Origin: Bacilli bacterium
GTDB lineage: Bacteria; Bacillota_I; Bacilli_A; RFN20; CAG-826
Assembly (NCBI GenBank): GCA_017551465.1
Contig: JAFZLN010000053.1
Span: forward strand, 1-20,483
Direction of reading: 5' to 3'
Length of the DNA stretch: 20,483 nucleotides
Shown here: piece by piece, positions 1 to 8,250 of the stretch
Layout of the letters: each line of letters starts with the position of its first letter
Numbering within the stretch: position 1 is the first letter of the stretch
The notes under the pieces: generated by a model
Databases searched by the model: none
Told to the model about the DNA's origin: nothing
Seen by the model: only the letters and a program-made list of their open reading frames with translations
Translations under genes and position numbers: made by a program

Positions 1-2398
1 ATTAAATGAAATCGGTGAAACAACAGTCACTGTCACTTATAGTGGTTATTCCAAATCATTCAAAGTAACGGTTAGTAAAGCCACTAAAAAAGCCTGGACT
101 GAAGAAGAAGCCAACATTATGAAGGCTCACTTATATGGTGAAGTATTACCATATACAGGTGACGAAGCATCCATAGTTTCATACGACACTGAAGAAGATT
201 TAGTTCTTATCAAAGGTGGAGATGCATCAGGTGCTAAATTAGGTAAATATCAAGATGCTCTTAATGCCGCAGGATATGTACGTGCTGGCGTTAATCCAGT
301 ATTTGAAAAGAGTGTTAATACTTCTGAAGGTAAAAGATATATCAGAGTTACTACTCAAGATGAAGACGGTAAGTTTGTAATTAGAGCATATGACCCATAT
401 TACTATACCTTCCCAGCTGATTTTGCCAAAATGATTGCAAAAGAAGCCTTCTATTCTAATGATATTCCACCAGCATTTGAGGGTGCAGATTATTATGAAT
501 CTTCAACTTCTAACTTAGCGATTTATTGCTATACAGAATCCACTACTGCGGAATCAAGTTATACCACTACATTACATAATGCTGGTTGGTTAATTGGTGC
601 TTCAAAATATAAGGACCATTATTTTGCAGTTTCTCCAGATAATAAATACGCTGTTTACTACAGATACAACACTCAATATGGAAGTTTGGATATCTACTTT
701 GGTGCGTTATTCTTCTGGAATACAACACTCATTCAAAACTTCTACAACAAATATAGCGGCTATGTTGTAGACATTCCTGCCTTTAATGTTGAAGGCGGTG
801 AATATGTCTTCAAAGAATCAGATGTTAATGAACAAGCCTACGCTAGTGAACTTTACGAAATGATTCATGCTTTCATGTATATCTATGGCGCGGATGCTTC
901 CGCCTTACCAGGCTATGCCGACACATTAACGCAAAATGGTTGGGAAGTTGAGGGAAGCGGAAACTTCTATAAAGCTTACTTAACTATTCCAGACAAAGGT
1001 GTCGCTAGACTTGAATTTGAATATAGTAGTTCGCATAAAGCGGTCATTGTCACCATCTACTATAAACTCGATCCAATTCTCTCAAAAGAATGGCCAGAAA
1101 ATGATGTAAATGAAGTATTAGGTACAGTTGTTCTTGGTTCTTTACCAAAATACACTGGTGAAAGAAAAGGTTTCACATTCTTAAATGATATGTTCGGTAT
1201 CGCAGTTGTGGTCCATGTTAATAAAGGTGCAGAAGAAGCGGCGTTGAATCATTACATCAATACCGATTTGGCAGCAGCCGGCTACACTTTGGATAAATAT
1301 GGTTATTATAGTAAGCCTGAAAGTGAACTTTCAATTAATCCAGTGATTCCAACTGGCGGTGGCATGGTTACAATTGAATTTGCTAAAACAGGCAGCCTAG
1401 AAGTATTCCCGTCCTCTGCCGTTAATATGTATTTGCAAGGCAACGATACTGTTCCAACTTATGCATCTGACACATACGTCCCATGGTTGTATTCATATGA
1501 TATTGTTTCCGAAGACACTATTGCGCTTTTCTGCCACTTCGAACAAGGAGTATCTGAACACGCTAGATTAGCATATGAAGAGATTTTAGCTACCGCTGGC
1601 TATACCAAGAGCAGTGATGGCAAAACATTCACTTCTCCGAGCAAGAATTTCTATATCAGTCTAAGTTCTAGTGCTGATTATAAGCAGCTTATTATAACCA
1701 TTCGTGGCACTCCAAAATCTGATTTTGTTTCTTTATGGCCAACTGCTAAAATCAATCAGTTATTCTTCGCAGAAGGCTATACAGATGAACTCCCATCATA
1801 TGACAAGGTATGTACTGACATCACTGCTGGAAAGAATTACGATGGTAGCCTATACGTGCTTATTGAAACCAATGATAAAGCAAATGTGAAAACTGAATAC
1901 TGCGGTTTATTAGCTAACGCCAATTTCACATATGACTATGTCAGTTCTAATAACTATGATGATGTTTATAAGTCGCCAAATAAACAATATTCAGTCACAG
2001 TAAGCGCAAATAGCTTGGGCGTGTCATTAATTATCAAATCTTTAGGTTCAACAGTGCATGGTGATGCTGAATTCCCAATGGCAAGTCTTATTGCTGATAT
2101 TCCAGAGGCTGAAGGTGTTGTACCTGGTTTCTGGGAAGATGATACATTAACATTCTCCTACGACTATTACTTTGGTATGGCATTTATTACCGTTTATAGT
2201 GATCCTGCTCTCGCAATTAGTGGTGCATTAGAAGCATATAAAGCAATCCTAGAAAGCAAAGGCTTCAGATTCCAACAATTGTATGGTTACTGGGATGTTT
2301 ATGTCTCTAGCAACGGAAAGATCGCTATTGAATTAGATGATGCTAAACTTAGCGAAGGTCAATTCGTTATAGGCGTTGCTCTAGTTGAAGAGTACTAA
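1..2398 (+). CDS. Modular surface protein with Ig-like domain and seven repeat modules, 5' end outside window
   Basis: The reading frame is already open at base 2, so the ATG at 119 is internal and the true start lies upstream. The first ~30 visible residues (ending FKVTVSKA) are the end of a group 3 bacterial Ig-like domain. They align with the same place in the next gene, as does the following WTEEEA segment. After it come about seven copies of a ~110-residue module. Each copy begins with [FW]P, then a helix-like stretch, then a P-x-[YF] turn (IPPAFEG, LPKYTG, LPSYD), a helix ending near 'L..AG[YWF]', and a 'SP[DN]..Y.V' strand. About 798 residues are visible. By analogy with its paralogue it is probably an exported lipoprotein, but its signal peptide is not in view. 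No enzymatic motif is seen and the function is unknown. The module resembles no family I can name. A hairpin terminator follows directly. Confidence 0.85.
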   Translation, partial: LNEIGETTVTVTYSGYSKSFKVTVSKATKKAWTEEEANIMKAHLYGEVLPYTGDEASIVSYDTEEDLVLIKGGDASGAKLGKYQDALNAAGYVRAGVNPVFEKSVNTSEGKRYIRVTTQDEDGKFVIRAYDPYYYTFPADFAKMIAKEAFYSNDIPPAFEGADYYESSTSNLAIYCYTESTTAESSYTTTLHNAGWLIGASKYKDHYFAVSPDNKYAVYYRYNTQYGSLDIYFGALFFWNTTLIQNFYNKYSGYVVDIPAFNVEGGEYVFKESDVNEQAYASELYEMIHAFMYIYGADASALPGYADTLTQNGWEVEGSGNFYKAYLTIPDKGVARLEFEYSSSHKAVIVTIYYKLDPILSKEWPENDVNEVLGTVVLGSLPKYTGERKGFTFLNDMFGIAVVVHVNKGAEEAALNHYINTDLAAAGYTLDKYGYYSKPESELSINPVIPTGGGMVTIEFAKTGSLEVFPSSAVNMYLQGNDTVPTYASDTYVPWLYSYDIVSEDTIALFCHFEQGVSEHARLAYEEILATAGYTKSSDGKTFTSPSKNFYISLSSSADYKQLIITIRGTPKSDFVSLWPTAKINQLFFAEGYTDELPSYDKVCTDITAGKNYDGSLYVLIETNDKANVKTEYCGLLANANFTYDYVSSNNYDDVYKSPNKQYSVTVSANSLGVSLIIKSLGSTVHGDAEFPMASLIADIPEAEGVVPGFWEDDTLTFSYDYYFGMAFITVYSDPALAISGALEAYKAILESKGFRFQQLYGYWDVYVSSNGKIAIELDDAKLSEGQFVIGVALVEEY

Positions 2399-2414
2399 GC
2401 ACAAAGTATATATT

Positions 2415-2446
2415 AAAAAGACTTATCAGTTTGATAGGTCTTTTTT
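2415..2446 (+). terminator. Rho-independent terminator after first lipoprotein gene
   Basis: A 14-bp stem (AAAAAGACTTATCA against TGATAGGTCTTTTT, one G-U pair) with a 3-base loop ends in a T run, 17 bases after the stop codon. It separates the two paralogous lipoprotein genes into independent transcription units. Confidence 0.85.
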
Positions 2447-2528
2447 ATTATTTTTAAATATTTAAGTCATATTTGTTGTCTTTGTTTAGAAAAACAAATA
2501 GTATTGTATTCGTGCGTTTACATCAAAG

Positions 2529-2534
2529 AAAGGA
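2529..2534 (+). promoter_or_regulatory. Ribosome binding site that fixes the lipoprotein start
   Basis: AAAGGA lies 7 bases before the ATG at 2542. It decides for that ATG over an in-frame upstream codon at 2473. The 23 residues that codon would add are not signal-like and would bury the lipoprotein signal. Confidence 0.7.
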
Positions 2535-2541
2535 ATCAAAT

Positions 2542-5337
2542 ATGAAAAAAATCATCAAAACATTACTCCTTGGTGCAGTGGTCATCGGTATGGCAGTCGG
2601 ATGCCAAGATACCCAATCTAGTAGCGTAACTAGTTCAACTCCAGCAAGTAGTAATACAAGTTCTACAGTCACAAGTAGTACTTCAGACATCATTACAAGC
2701 AGCATTACCTCTTCAAGTATCTCGTCCAGCAGTACTTCAAGCAGCGCCACATCATCAAGCAGCAGTAGCTCAAGTAGTAGTATTGCTCCAACCTTAGTGG
2801 GTATCACACTAAATACTGATAATGTTAAGAAGAATTACTACACTGGTGAGGCATTAGATTTAACCGGTTTGGTGGCCACTGCGACATATAGTGATAATTC
2901 CACCACTCCAGTTACTAGCTACGTAACAAATCCTACTAATGGCACAGTCTTAAATACCATCGGTGAACAAAAAGTCACAGTTACTTATGAGCAAAAGACT
3001 ACTGATTTCAAAGTTACAGTTACTAAAGCTCCTAAAACAAACTGGACAGAAGAAGAAGCTAAAACTATGTCTGACAATTTATACGGGATTGTTTTGCCAT
3101 ATACCGGTTTTGAAGAATCAGTCGTTACATATGATGCTCAAAGAGAATCATTATTCATCCAAGGTGGCACACTCACTAACAGCTCGTTAGCTGACTACGC
3201 TAAATTGATGGTGGCAGCTGGTTTTACAAGTCTTACGGAAACCGCTTATATTTATCAAAAACCAGTGTCTACCGAACAAGGTACAAGATATGTAAGAGTA
3301 GGCTTCCAATCTAACGAAGGTCAATTCTATTTACAAGCATTAGATCCTTACTATTACGAATTCCCAACACTGTTTGCAGAAGCTTATGCTGCACAAGTCA
3401 TTGGCAGCGAGGAAATTGCTCCAGCATTACCAGGTGCTGATTATTATGAATTTAATACCACATATAGAGTAATTTTCTGTTATATGAATTCCACTACTGA
3501 TGATGCTGGCTACAGTGCGATTTTAAATAACGCTCATTGGAAAGTACAAGCCGAGAAAGACGAATATGGTTATTACGTCGCTATTGCTCCTGATTACTCA
3601 TATCAAGTTAGTTACATTTATCAACAAGAATACGGAAGATTCGCTATTTACTTTGAATTAATTACAAAATGGCAAGCTGATTTCTTTAACGAATTCTTTG
3701 CAAAAAATAGTCCATGTGTTATTAACATTCCAGAATTCGAAGGAACTAATGTCACATACTTATTTATGGTTTCTGGAACCACCGCTCTAGTTGGTGTTAG
3801 CAACTCATCGGCTGACGAAGTTAAAGCGTATGCTGAAAAAGTCGCTAACGCTGGTTGGGAAGTTAATTACAATGAGAATTATGAAATGTATAAAGCCAAA
3901 TTAACAATTGCCAACATTGGCGTTGCCAATATGACTTTCTATTTCAATTCACAAAATGGCGCAGCAATTATTATTGTTGATTCCAAGTTTGATCCATTAC
4001 CAACCGCCACATTCCCAAGTGAAGAAATTGCTAAAATACTAGGTGAAGATATTACCGATATTGTTCCTGCTTATGAAGGTGTAGCAACAGGCTATGCTAT
4101 CACCGAAGAAGGCACGAACTACGTCATTACTGTTCAAGTGGAAAAGGGTACAGAAAAAGCTGCTGCAGCGGCTTACTTAGAATATATCCAAACACAAGGC
4201 TATGCCTTAGAAGAAGGCTTTTCTACCATTTACGTTTCACAAAACAAACAAATTTACATTCAATCTAACGGTGTCACTGATAGTGGTGAATTTACCATTA
4301 CCTTCTGGCCTGTTCCATACACCCTTGATTGGCCAGCTAAAAAGATTGCTAAATATCTAGGTGAAGATATTGATACTATTGTTCCTGCTTTTGAAAACGA
4401 AGATATTGAAAACTACGAATTTGAAGCAGATGAAGATGGTATTTGGATTTTAGTCAACTTTGATTATGACGCTGACGTGGATGTTGACGAAATGATCGAA
4501 GCCTATATCGATGTCTTAACAAATAATAATTACTTCTACACGACAGAAGATGAAGATGAAGTTAAATATTATGTGTCTCCAGATTTAAAAGTTGTCGTTG
4601 GTGTGCAAAATGATGGTGGCGATATGTGGATTTATATCAATACTGTTTCCGCCTTAACTGCAGGTCAATGGCCTGAATACCATCTCAATTATTTTTTAAA
4701 TAAGCATAACTACACAGATGAGCTTCCAGCCTATGAAGGTGAATTTGTTTCTGCTAACGCTACAATTGGTTTAAGTTCATTAACAATCGATGTTGTTTTA
4801 GATACAAATGACACTGAAGAAATTAAAGCGGCTGCGGATTCCTATATTGATACATTAGAAGATGCTGGCTTTGAATACTTTGAAGAATTAGGTGAAGGCC
4901 AATGCAAGAGATACTATTCTCCAAATAAAGAATACGAAGTCTCAGTGATGTATCAACCAGATGGTTTCACTATTCAAATCGATGAAATGGCTAATGAAAG
5001 TAAAGTGACCACTACTTTCCCAACTGAAGACATCTACGCTACTCATCCAGAATTAGAAGGTGCCCTTCCAATTGTTGTGGATGGAGAAGCCACATTTGAA
5101 ACCACAATTCAAAGTGATTGGGTTGAAATCTATGTCATGTATGAAGATGTGTCCTTAATTGCCGACGCTATGGCGAATTATAAAGCCGCTTTAGTGGAAG
5201 CTGGTTATAGACCACAAGAAGATACTGCAGATTATGATGTTGTCTATTTCTCACCAGATAATACTTATTATGTGGCGATCACTGACTGGTCAAATTACGA
5301 TACTCCAGGATTTGATATCGAAATCTATTACTTATAA
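2542..5337 (+). CDS. Lipoprotein with Ser-rich linker, Ig-like domain and seven repeat modules
   Basis: A 931-residue predicted lipoprotein. Residues 1-20 are a signal peptide (KK, hydrophobic core, AVG) and Cys21 is the lipidation site. Residues 26-80 are a Ser/Thr-rich tether, including ten consecutive Ser. Residues 82-161 fit a group 3 bacterial Ig-like domain (L..I.L, Y..GE.LDL.GL, T.GE..VTVTY, FKVTV). From about residue 168 there are seven modules starting near 168, 274, 377, 491, 597, 710 and 826. Their heads look alike, for example FPSEEIAKILGEDI and WPAKKIAKYLGEDI, each followed by IVPA[YF]E. Modules 4-7 are rich in Asp and Glu. It is colinear with the preceding gene, so the pair looks like a tandem duplication. 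A surface role in adhesion, glycan binding or stress is only a guess, as no catalytic motif is visible. A weak promoter-like pair (TTGTTT at 2482, TGTATT at 2505) lies upstream, and a terminator follows. Confidence 0.9.
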   Translation: MKKIIKTLLLGAVVIGMAVGCQDTQSSSVTSSTPASSNTSSTVTSSTSDIITSSITSSSISSSSTSSSATSSSSSSSSSSIAPTLVGITLNTDNVKKNYYTGEALDLTGLVATATYSDNSTTPVTSYVTNPTNGTVLNTIGEQKVTVTYEQKTTDFKVTVTKAPKTNWTEEEAKTMSDNLYGIVLPYTGFEESVVTYDAQRESLFIQGGTLTNSSLADYAKLMVAAGFTSLTETAYIYQKPVSTEQGTRYVRVGFQSNEGQFYLQALDPYYYEFPTLFAEAYAAQVIGSEEIAPALPGADYYEFNTTYRVIFCYMNSTTDDAGYSAILNNAHWKVQAEKDEYGYYVAIAPDYSYQVSYIYQQEYGRFAIYFELITKWQADFFNEFFAKNSPCVINIPEFEGTNVTYLFMVSGTTALVGVSNSSADEVKAYAEKVANAGWEVNYNENYEMYKAKLTIANIGVANMTFYFNSQNGAAIIIVDSKFDPLPTATFPSEEIAKILGEDITDIVPAYEGVATGYAITEEGTNYVITVQVEKGTEKAAAAAYLEYIQTQGYALEEGFSTIYVSQNKQIYIQSNGVTDSGEFTITFWPVPYTLDWPAKKIAKYLGEDIDTIVPAFENEDIENYEFEADEDGIWILVNFDYDADVDVDEMIEAYIDVLTNNNYFYTTEDEDEVKYYVSPDLKVVVGVQNDGGDMWIYINTVSALTAGQWPEYHLNYFLNKHNYTDELPAYEGEFVSANATIGLSSLTIDVVLDTNDTEEIKAAADSYIDTLEDAGFEYFEELGEGQCKRYYSPNKEYEVSVMYQPDGFTIQIDEMANESKVTTTFPTEDIYATHPELEGALPIVVDGEATFETTIQSDWVEIYVMYEDVSLIADAMANYKAALVEAGYRPQEDTADYDVVYFSPDNTYYVAITDWSNYDTPGFDIEIYYL
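2617..2781 (+). repeat. Low-complexity Ser/Thr codon tract (lipoprotein tether)
   Basis: This tract encodes residues 26-80 of the lipoprotein, almost all Ser and Thr, ending in ten Ser codons that alternate TCA, AGC and AGT. The mixed codons argue for selection on the protein rather than recent slippage. Such linkers carry surface domains across the cell wall. On the opposite strand it creates a spurious Leu/Glu-rich open frame. Confidence 0.75.
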
Positions 5338-5350
5338 GCAAAACAAAATA

Positions 5351-5386
5351 AAAAAAGGCCGGAATTAACAAGTTCCGACCTTTTTT
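5351..5386. terminator. Bidirectional terminator between convergent genes
   Basis: AAAAAAGGCCGGAA pairs with TTCCGACCTTTTTT around an 8-base loop. The single irregular position is a C-A mismatch on the plus transcript and a G-U pair on the minus transcript. A-runs and T-runs on both sides let it end both the lipoprotein transcript and the purine-operon transcript arriving from the right. Confidence 0.85.
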
Positions 5387-5407
5387 ATTGCTTTAAATAC
5401 AATTTAA

Positions 5408-6076
5408 CTAGTTTTCTTTTTTCGTGGCTATAATCGCCGTTAAATGCACAATACATCTAACTAGAAGCGCACCGATACTATTGGTTAATATCACAATCAA
5501 TAAATTCCATAACATATTGATGTTCCAATTGAACGCCATACCGAAATAGAACATATTAGCGATACAGTGTTGGAAACCACAGTAAACAAACAACGTGACT
5601 GAGACGATAATACCAATAATCTTCATACCCCAGTTTTGTAAGTTTTTGAACAAATACACTGCGATATAGACGAGAGCACCACAGAAGATGCCTTCTAAGA
5701 AGACCATATCTGATCCTGTCTTAGCGTTTGAAATGGCTAAGATTGTGTTGTTCACACCTTCAACATTCATGAAGATTAAATGGCATAACATGCCTAAGCC
5801 AAATGCGCCTATCGCGTTGCCCACAAGCATGATAGGTAAATTAATTGCATTTTCTTTTAATTTATTTCTATCGTCAAAGACGACACCAATTTTACCAGTA
5901 TAGAGTTGTAGCCCTAATACGCAAACTAGAATTAAACCAATTGAGAATAAAGCAGAGGCAAATATTGCGCCAGGAGTTCCTGGGAGAAGATATTTAGTAA
6001 TGGTAAAAGCAAAAGATCCTAGACCAATGGCTAAGCCCGCAAAAATACCAAAAAGTAATACCTTCAAATATTTCAT
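5408..6076 (-). CDS. Formate/nitrite transporter (FNT) family channel
   Basis: A 222-residue, very hydrophobic protein with about six membrane segments. FNT family hallmarks are present: an early 'FAGLAIGLG' helix, LGLQLYTG (57-61; family ELFTG), an NAIGAFG helix, 'FCGALVYIAVYL' (family CN.LV), and CGFQHCIANMF (166-176), which keeps the pore His (His170) of the GFEHSIANM motif. The family forms pentameric channels for small monovalent anions such as formate, nitrite or hydrosulfide; the substrate is not decided here. It is shorter than many members (about 250-280). The ATG at 6076 directly follows the stop of xpt (TAA, one base, ATG), which suggests translational coupling. A GTG at 6124 would add 16 polar residues overlapping xpt and is less likely. 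A formate link to purine metabolism is inference only. Confidence 0.85.
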   Translation of the reverse strand: MKYLKVLLFGIFAGLAIGLGSFAFTITKYLLPGTPGAIFASALFSIGLILVCVLGLQLYTGKIGVVFDDRNKLKENAINLPIMLVGNAIGAFGLGMLCHLIFMNVEGVNNTILAISNAKTGSDMVFLEGIFCGALVYIAVYLFKNLQNWGMKIIGIIVSVTLFVYCGFQHCIANMFYFGMAFNWNINMLWNLLIVILTNSIGALLVRCIVHLTAIIATKKEN

Positions 6077-6077
6077 A

Positions 6078-6647
6078 TTAGAATACTGGTTTATTATCCT
6101 TAAATGCTTTGACGTTAGCGCCACTATAGACTTTAAGACCTTCGGCTTCTAATCTAGTTCTTCCACCTTGGAATCCTTTTTCAATAGCGACCGCTACACC
6201 CACGACTTTCGCACCTGCTTGATGGCAGATATCTAATAAGCCAAAAGCAGCATTACCTTCTGCCAAAAAGTCATCAACAATAAGTACCGTGTCGCTTGGT
6301 TTTATATATTTATTCGAAACGGTAATTGGTGAAACAGTATTGCGAGTAAATGATTTAACTTGTGCGGTATAAACATCATTGCCAACTGTTGCGGATTTGC
6401 TTTTCTTTGCGAACACTAATGGCAAGTCACCCATTTCTTGAGCAACCGCATAAGCAAAAGCAATACCACTTGTTTCAATAGTTAAGATTTTATTAACACC
6501 ATAATTTTTAAAATGTTCATTGATGCGCTTAGCTAAATCTCTCGCTAAGGCAACATCAATTTGGTGGTTTAAAAAGGAATCAACTTTTAATATGTCATTA
6601 TTAATGATGACACCATCTTTTAAGATACGTTCCTCTAATGATTTCAT
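6078..6647 (-). CDS. xpt: Xanthine phosphoribosyltransferase
   Basis: A 189-residue enzyme that converts xanthine and PRPP to XMP in purine salvage, in the cytoplasm. It follows the Bacillus Xpt pattern: KVDSFLNHQID near residues 21-31, ETSGIA at 58-63, the PRPP-binding loop VLIVDDFLAEGNA at 121-133, and IEKGFQ.GR near the C-terminus. Length equals the family norm (about 190). Its ATG overlaps the last base of the hpt stop (TAATG), so the two are translationally coupled. Its product XMP is the substrate of the GMP synthase two genes upstream, which makes the cluster a coherent guanine nucleotide route. No purine riboswitch is seen ahead of it; it appears to depend on the upstream promoter. 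Confidence 0.95.
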   Translation of the reverse strand: MKSLEERILKDGVIINNDILKVDSFLNHQIDVALARDLAKRINEHFKNYGVNKILTIETSGIAFAYAVAQEMGDLPLVFAKKSKSATVGNDVYTAQVKSFTRNTVSPITVSNKYIKPSDTVLIVDDFLAEGNAAFGLLDICHQAGAKVVGVAVAIEKGFQGGRTRLEAEGLKVYSGANVKAFKDNKPVF

Positions 6648-7213
6648 TATTTTTGAATCTCCTCATTCCATCTATCAATGTCCTCAGGTTTAGCAATGTA
6701 AACATAAGGAACATTTCTTTCTAATTCGTTATAGTCTAAGCCATAACCAACGAGGAAAGAGTTTTCTTTAAGGACCTTACCACAGTAGTCAATTTTAATA
6801 TCTTCACATCTGGCGTATTCTTTATCGAATAAGGCACAGATAATAATTCTTTTTGGTTTGTAGTTTTCGTTTAAATGATCGATAAGATATTTCATAGAAA
6901 TACCAGTATCCACGACGTCTTCCACGACCACGACTGTGCGATCTTTGATGTCCATATCAAAATCTTTTTTAAGATTAATCTTTCCTGTTGATTGCACACC
7001 AGCATAAGAAGAGATTTGGATGAAATCTGTATAGATAGGTCTATCAATACGTTTGATTAAATCGAACATGAAGTTCAAAGCGCCTTTCATGACGCCTAAA
7101 AAGAGCGGAGTTTTTTCTTCGTTTTTAAGTTCTTCTGTTAATCTTTTACCAAAATCATTACAAATGTTTTGGATTTCTTCTTCTGATAAAACTATCTCAC
7201 GATTTGCTTTCAT
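6647..7213 (-). CDS. hpt: Hypoxanthine(-guanine) phosphoribosyltransferase
   Basis: A 188-residue purine salvage enzyme that makes IMP (and often GMP) from the free base and PRPP. Signatures are FLGVMKGALNFMFDL (38-52), SSYAGVQSTGKI (68-79; flexible catalytic loop), the PRPP motif VVVVEDVVDTGISM (94-107), and the C-terminal 'FLVGYGLDYNE..RN.PYV' block. A strong AGGAGG lies 8 bases before the ATG. It stands 46 bases after guaA on the same strand without an obvious terminator, so cotranscription is likely. It overlaps xpt by one base. Confidence 0.95.
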   Translation of the reverse strand: MKANREIVLSEEEIQNICNDFGKRLTEELKNEEKTPLFLGVMKGALNFMFDLIKRIDRPIYTDFIQISSYAGVQSTGKINLKKDFDMDIKDRTVVVVEDVVDTGISMKYLIDHLNENYKPKRIIICALFDKEYARCEDIKIDYCGKVLKENSFLVGYGLDYNELERNVPYVYIAKPEDIDRWNEEIQK

Positions 7214-7259
7214 GTGACTGTCCTCCTAATGCTGATGAATGAAAATTAAAATGTTTTGA

Positions 7260-8240
7260 TTATTCCCATTCAATTGTGGCGCATGGTTTATTACTTAAAT
7301 CATATAATACACGATTTACGCCTTTAACTTCACTTAATATTCTATCTCTAATCTTATTTAAGAGAGAATATGGGATTTCTTCTATAGAAGCGGTAACAGC
7401 GTCAACACTGTTAATTGCACGAATGACAACTGGCCATTCAAATGTTCTTTTACCGTCTTTAATACCAGTAGATCTAATTGGTGGGACTACGGTGAAGTAC
7501 TGCCAGACTTTTTGATCTAAACCCGCATTAGCGAATTCTTCTCTTAAGATAGCGTCACTTTCTCTAACAGCTTCTAATCTATCTCTTGTAATCGCACCCA
7601 CACAACGGACACCTAAACCTGGTCCTGGGAATGGTTGACGATAGACCATATTACGTGGTAAGCCTAAGGCTTCACCAACTTGTCTAACTTCGTCTTTATA
7701 CAATAATTTCACTGGTTCTACGAGTTCAAAACCGAGTTCCGCTGGAAGACCACCAACGTTATGGTGAGCTTTAATGCCTTTACTTTCTAAAATGTCAGGA
7801 TAAATGGTGCCTTGGCCTAAGAAAGAAATACCACTGAGTTTTTGTGCTTCTCTTTTGAAAACATCAATGAAGATTTTACCAATGATTTTTCTTTTTTGTT
7901 CTGGATCTTCAACACCCGCTAAAGCATCTAAGAATTCATCAACAGCGTCAACATAAATAAGATTGGCGTTTAATTGTTCTTTGAATACTTTAATAACTTG
8001 TTCACTTTCACCTTTTCTTAATAAGCCATGGTTAACGTGAACACATGTTAAGTTGTTACCAATTGCTTTAATTAATAATGCTGCACACACAGATGAGTCG
8101 ACACCACCTGAAAGGGCTAATAACACTTTCTTGTCACCGACTTGGGCTCTGATTTCTTTAATTTGTTCTTCGATGAAGGCATTTGCTAATTCTCGATTAG
8201 TAATGCGTTCCATCTTTGGGTCTCTGACATTTCCGCTCAT
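7260..8240 (-). CDS. guaA: GMP synthase, ATP-pyrophosphatase subunit only (no glutaminase domain)
   Basis: A 326-residue protein matching the C-terminal two thirds of bacterial GuaA, which aminates XMP to GMP using ATP. The PP-loop motif SGGVDSS is at 44-50, followed by GLLRKGE, GVEDPEQKRKIIG, QGTIYPDILES, HHNVGGLP, QPFPGPGLG and the canonical C-terminus ATIEWE. The ~190-residue class I glutamine amidotransferase that normally precedes this domain is absent. The start is secured by AAGGAG 6 bases upstream, and a different gene ends 10 bases before it. Stand-alone synthetase subunits are typical of archaea, where a separate GATase partner exists. Here a partner elsewhere, or direct use of ammonia, must be assumed. 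No GATase lies in this window. Neighbours hpt and xpt support a purine role. Confidence 0.93.
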   Translation of the reverse strand: MSGNVRDPKMERITNRELANAFIEEQIKEIRAQVGDKKVLLALSGGVDSSVCAALLIKAIGNNLTCVHVNHGLLRKGESEQVIKVFKEQLNANLIYVDAVDEFLDALAGVEDPEQKRKIIGKIFIDVFKREAQKLSGISFLGQGTIYPDILESKGIKAHHNVGGLPAELGFELVEPVKLLYKDEVRQVGEALGLPRNMVYRQPFPGPGLGVRCVGAITRDRLEAVRESDAILREEFANAGLDQKVWQYFTVVPPIRSTGIKDGKRTFEWPVVIRAINSVDAVTASIEEIPYSLLNKIRDRILSEVKGVNRVLYDLSNKPCATIEWE

Positions 8241-8250
8241 AATTTACTCC

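Noticed and set aside
119..121. ATG as the start of the first lipoprotein gene
   Set aside because: The same frame is open to the window edge and encodes the end of an Ig-like domain matching the paralogue, so this Met is internal.
2473..2541. N-terminal extension of the second lipoprotein
   Set aside because: The extra 23 residues are not signal-like, and the lipobox plus AAAGGA place the start at 2542.
2617..2781. Repeat tract considered as a CRISPR or VNTR
   Set aside because: There are no spacers or fixed repeat unit; it is mixed Ser/Thr codons in frame.
2523..2807. Minus-strand open frame rich in Leu, Val and Glu
   Set aside because: It is the antisense of the Ser/Thr codon tract; low complexity, no ribosome binding site, fully inside a real gene.
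6077..6124. GTG start for the FNT channel
   Set aside because: It would add 16 polar residues overlapping xpt; the ATG one base after the xpt stop leads straight into the first membrane helix.
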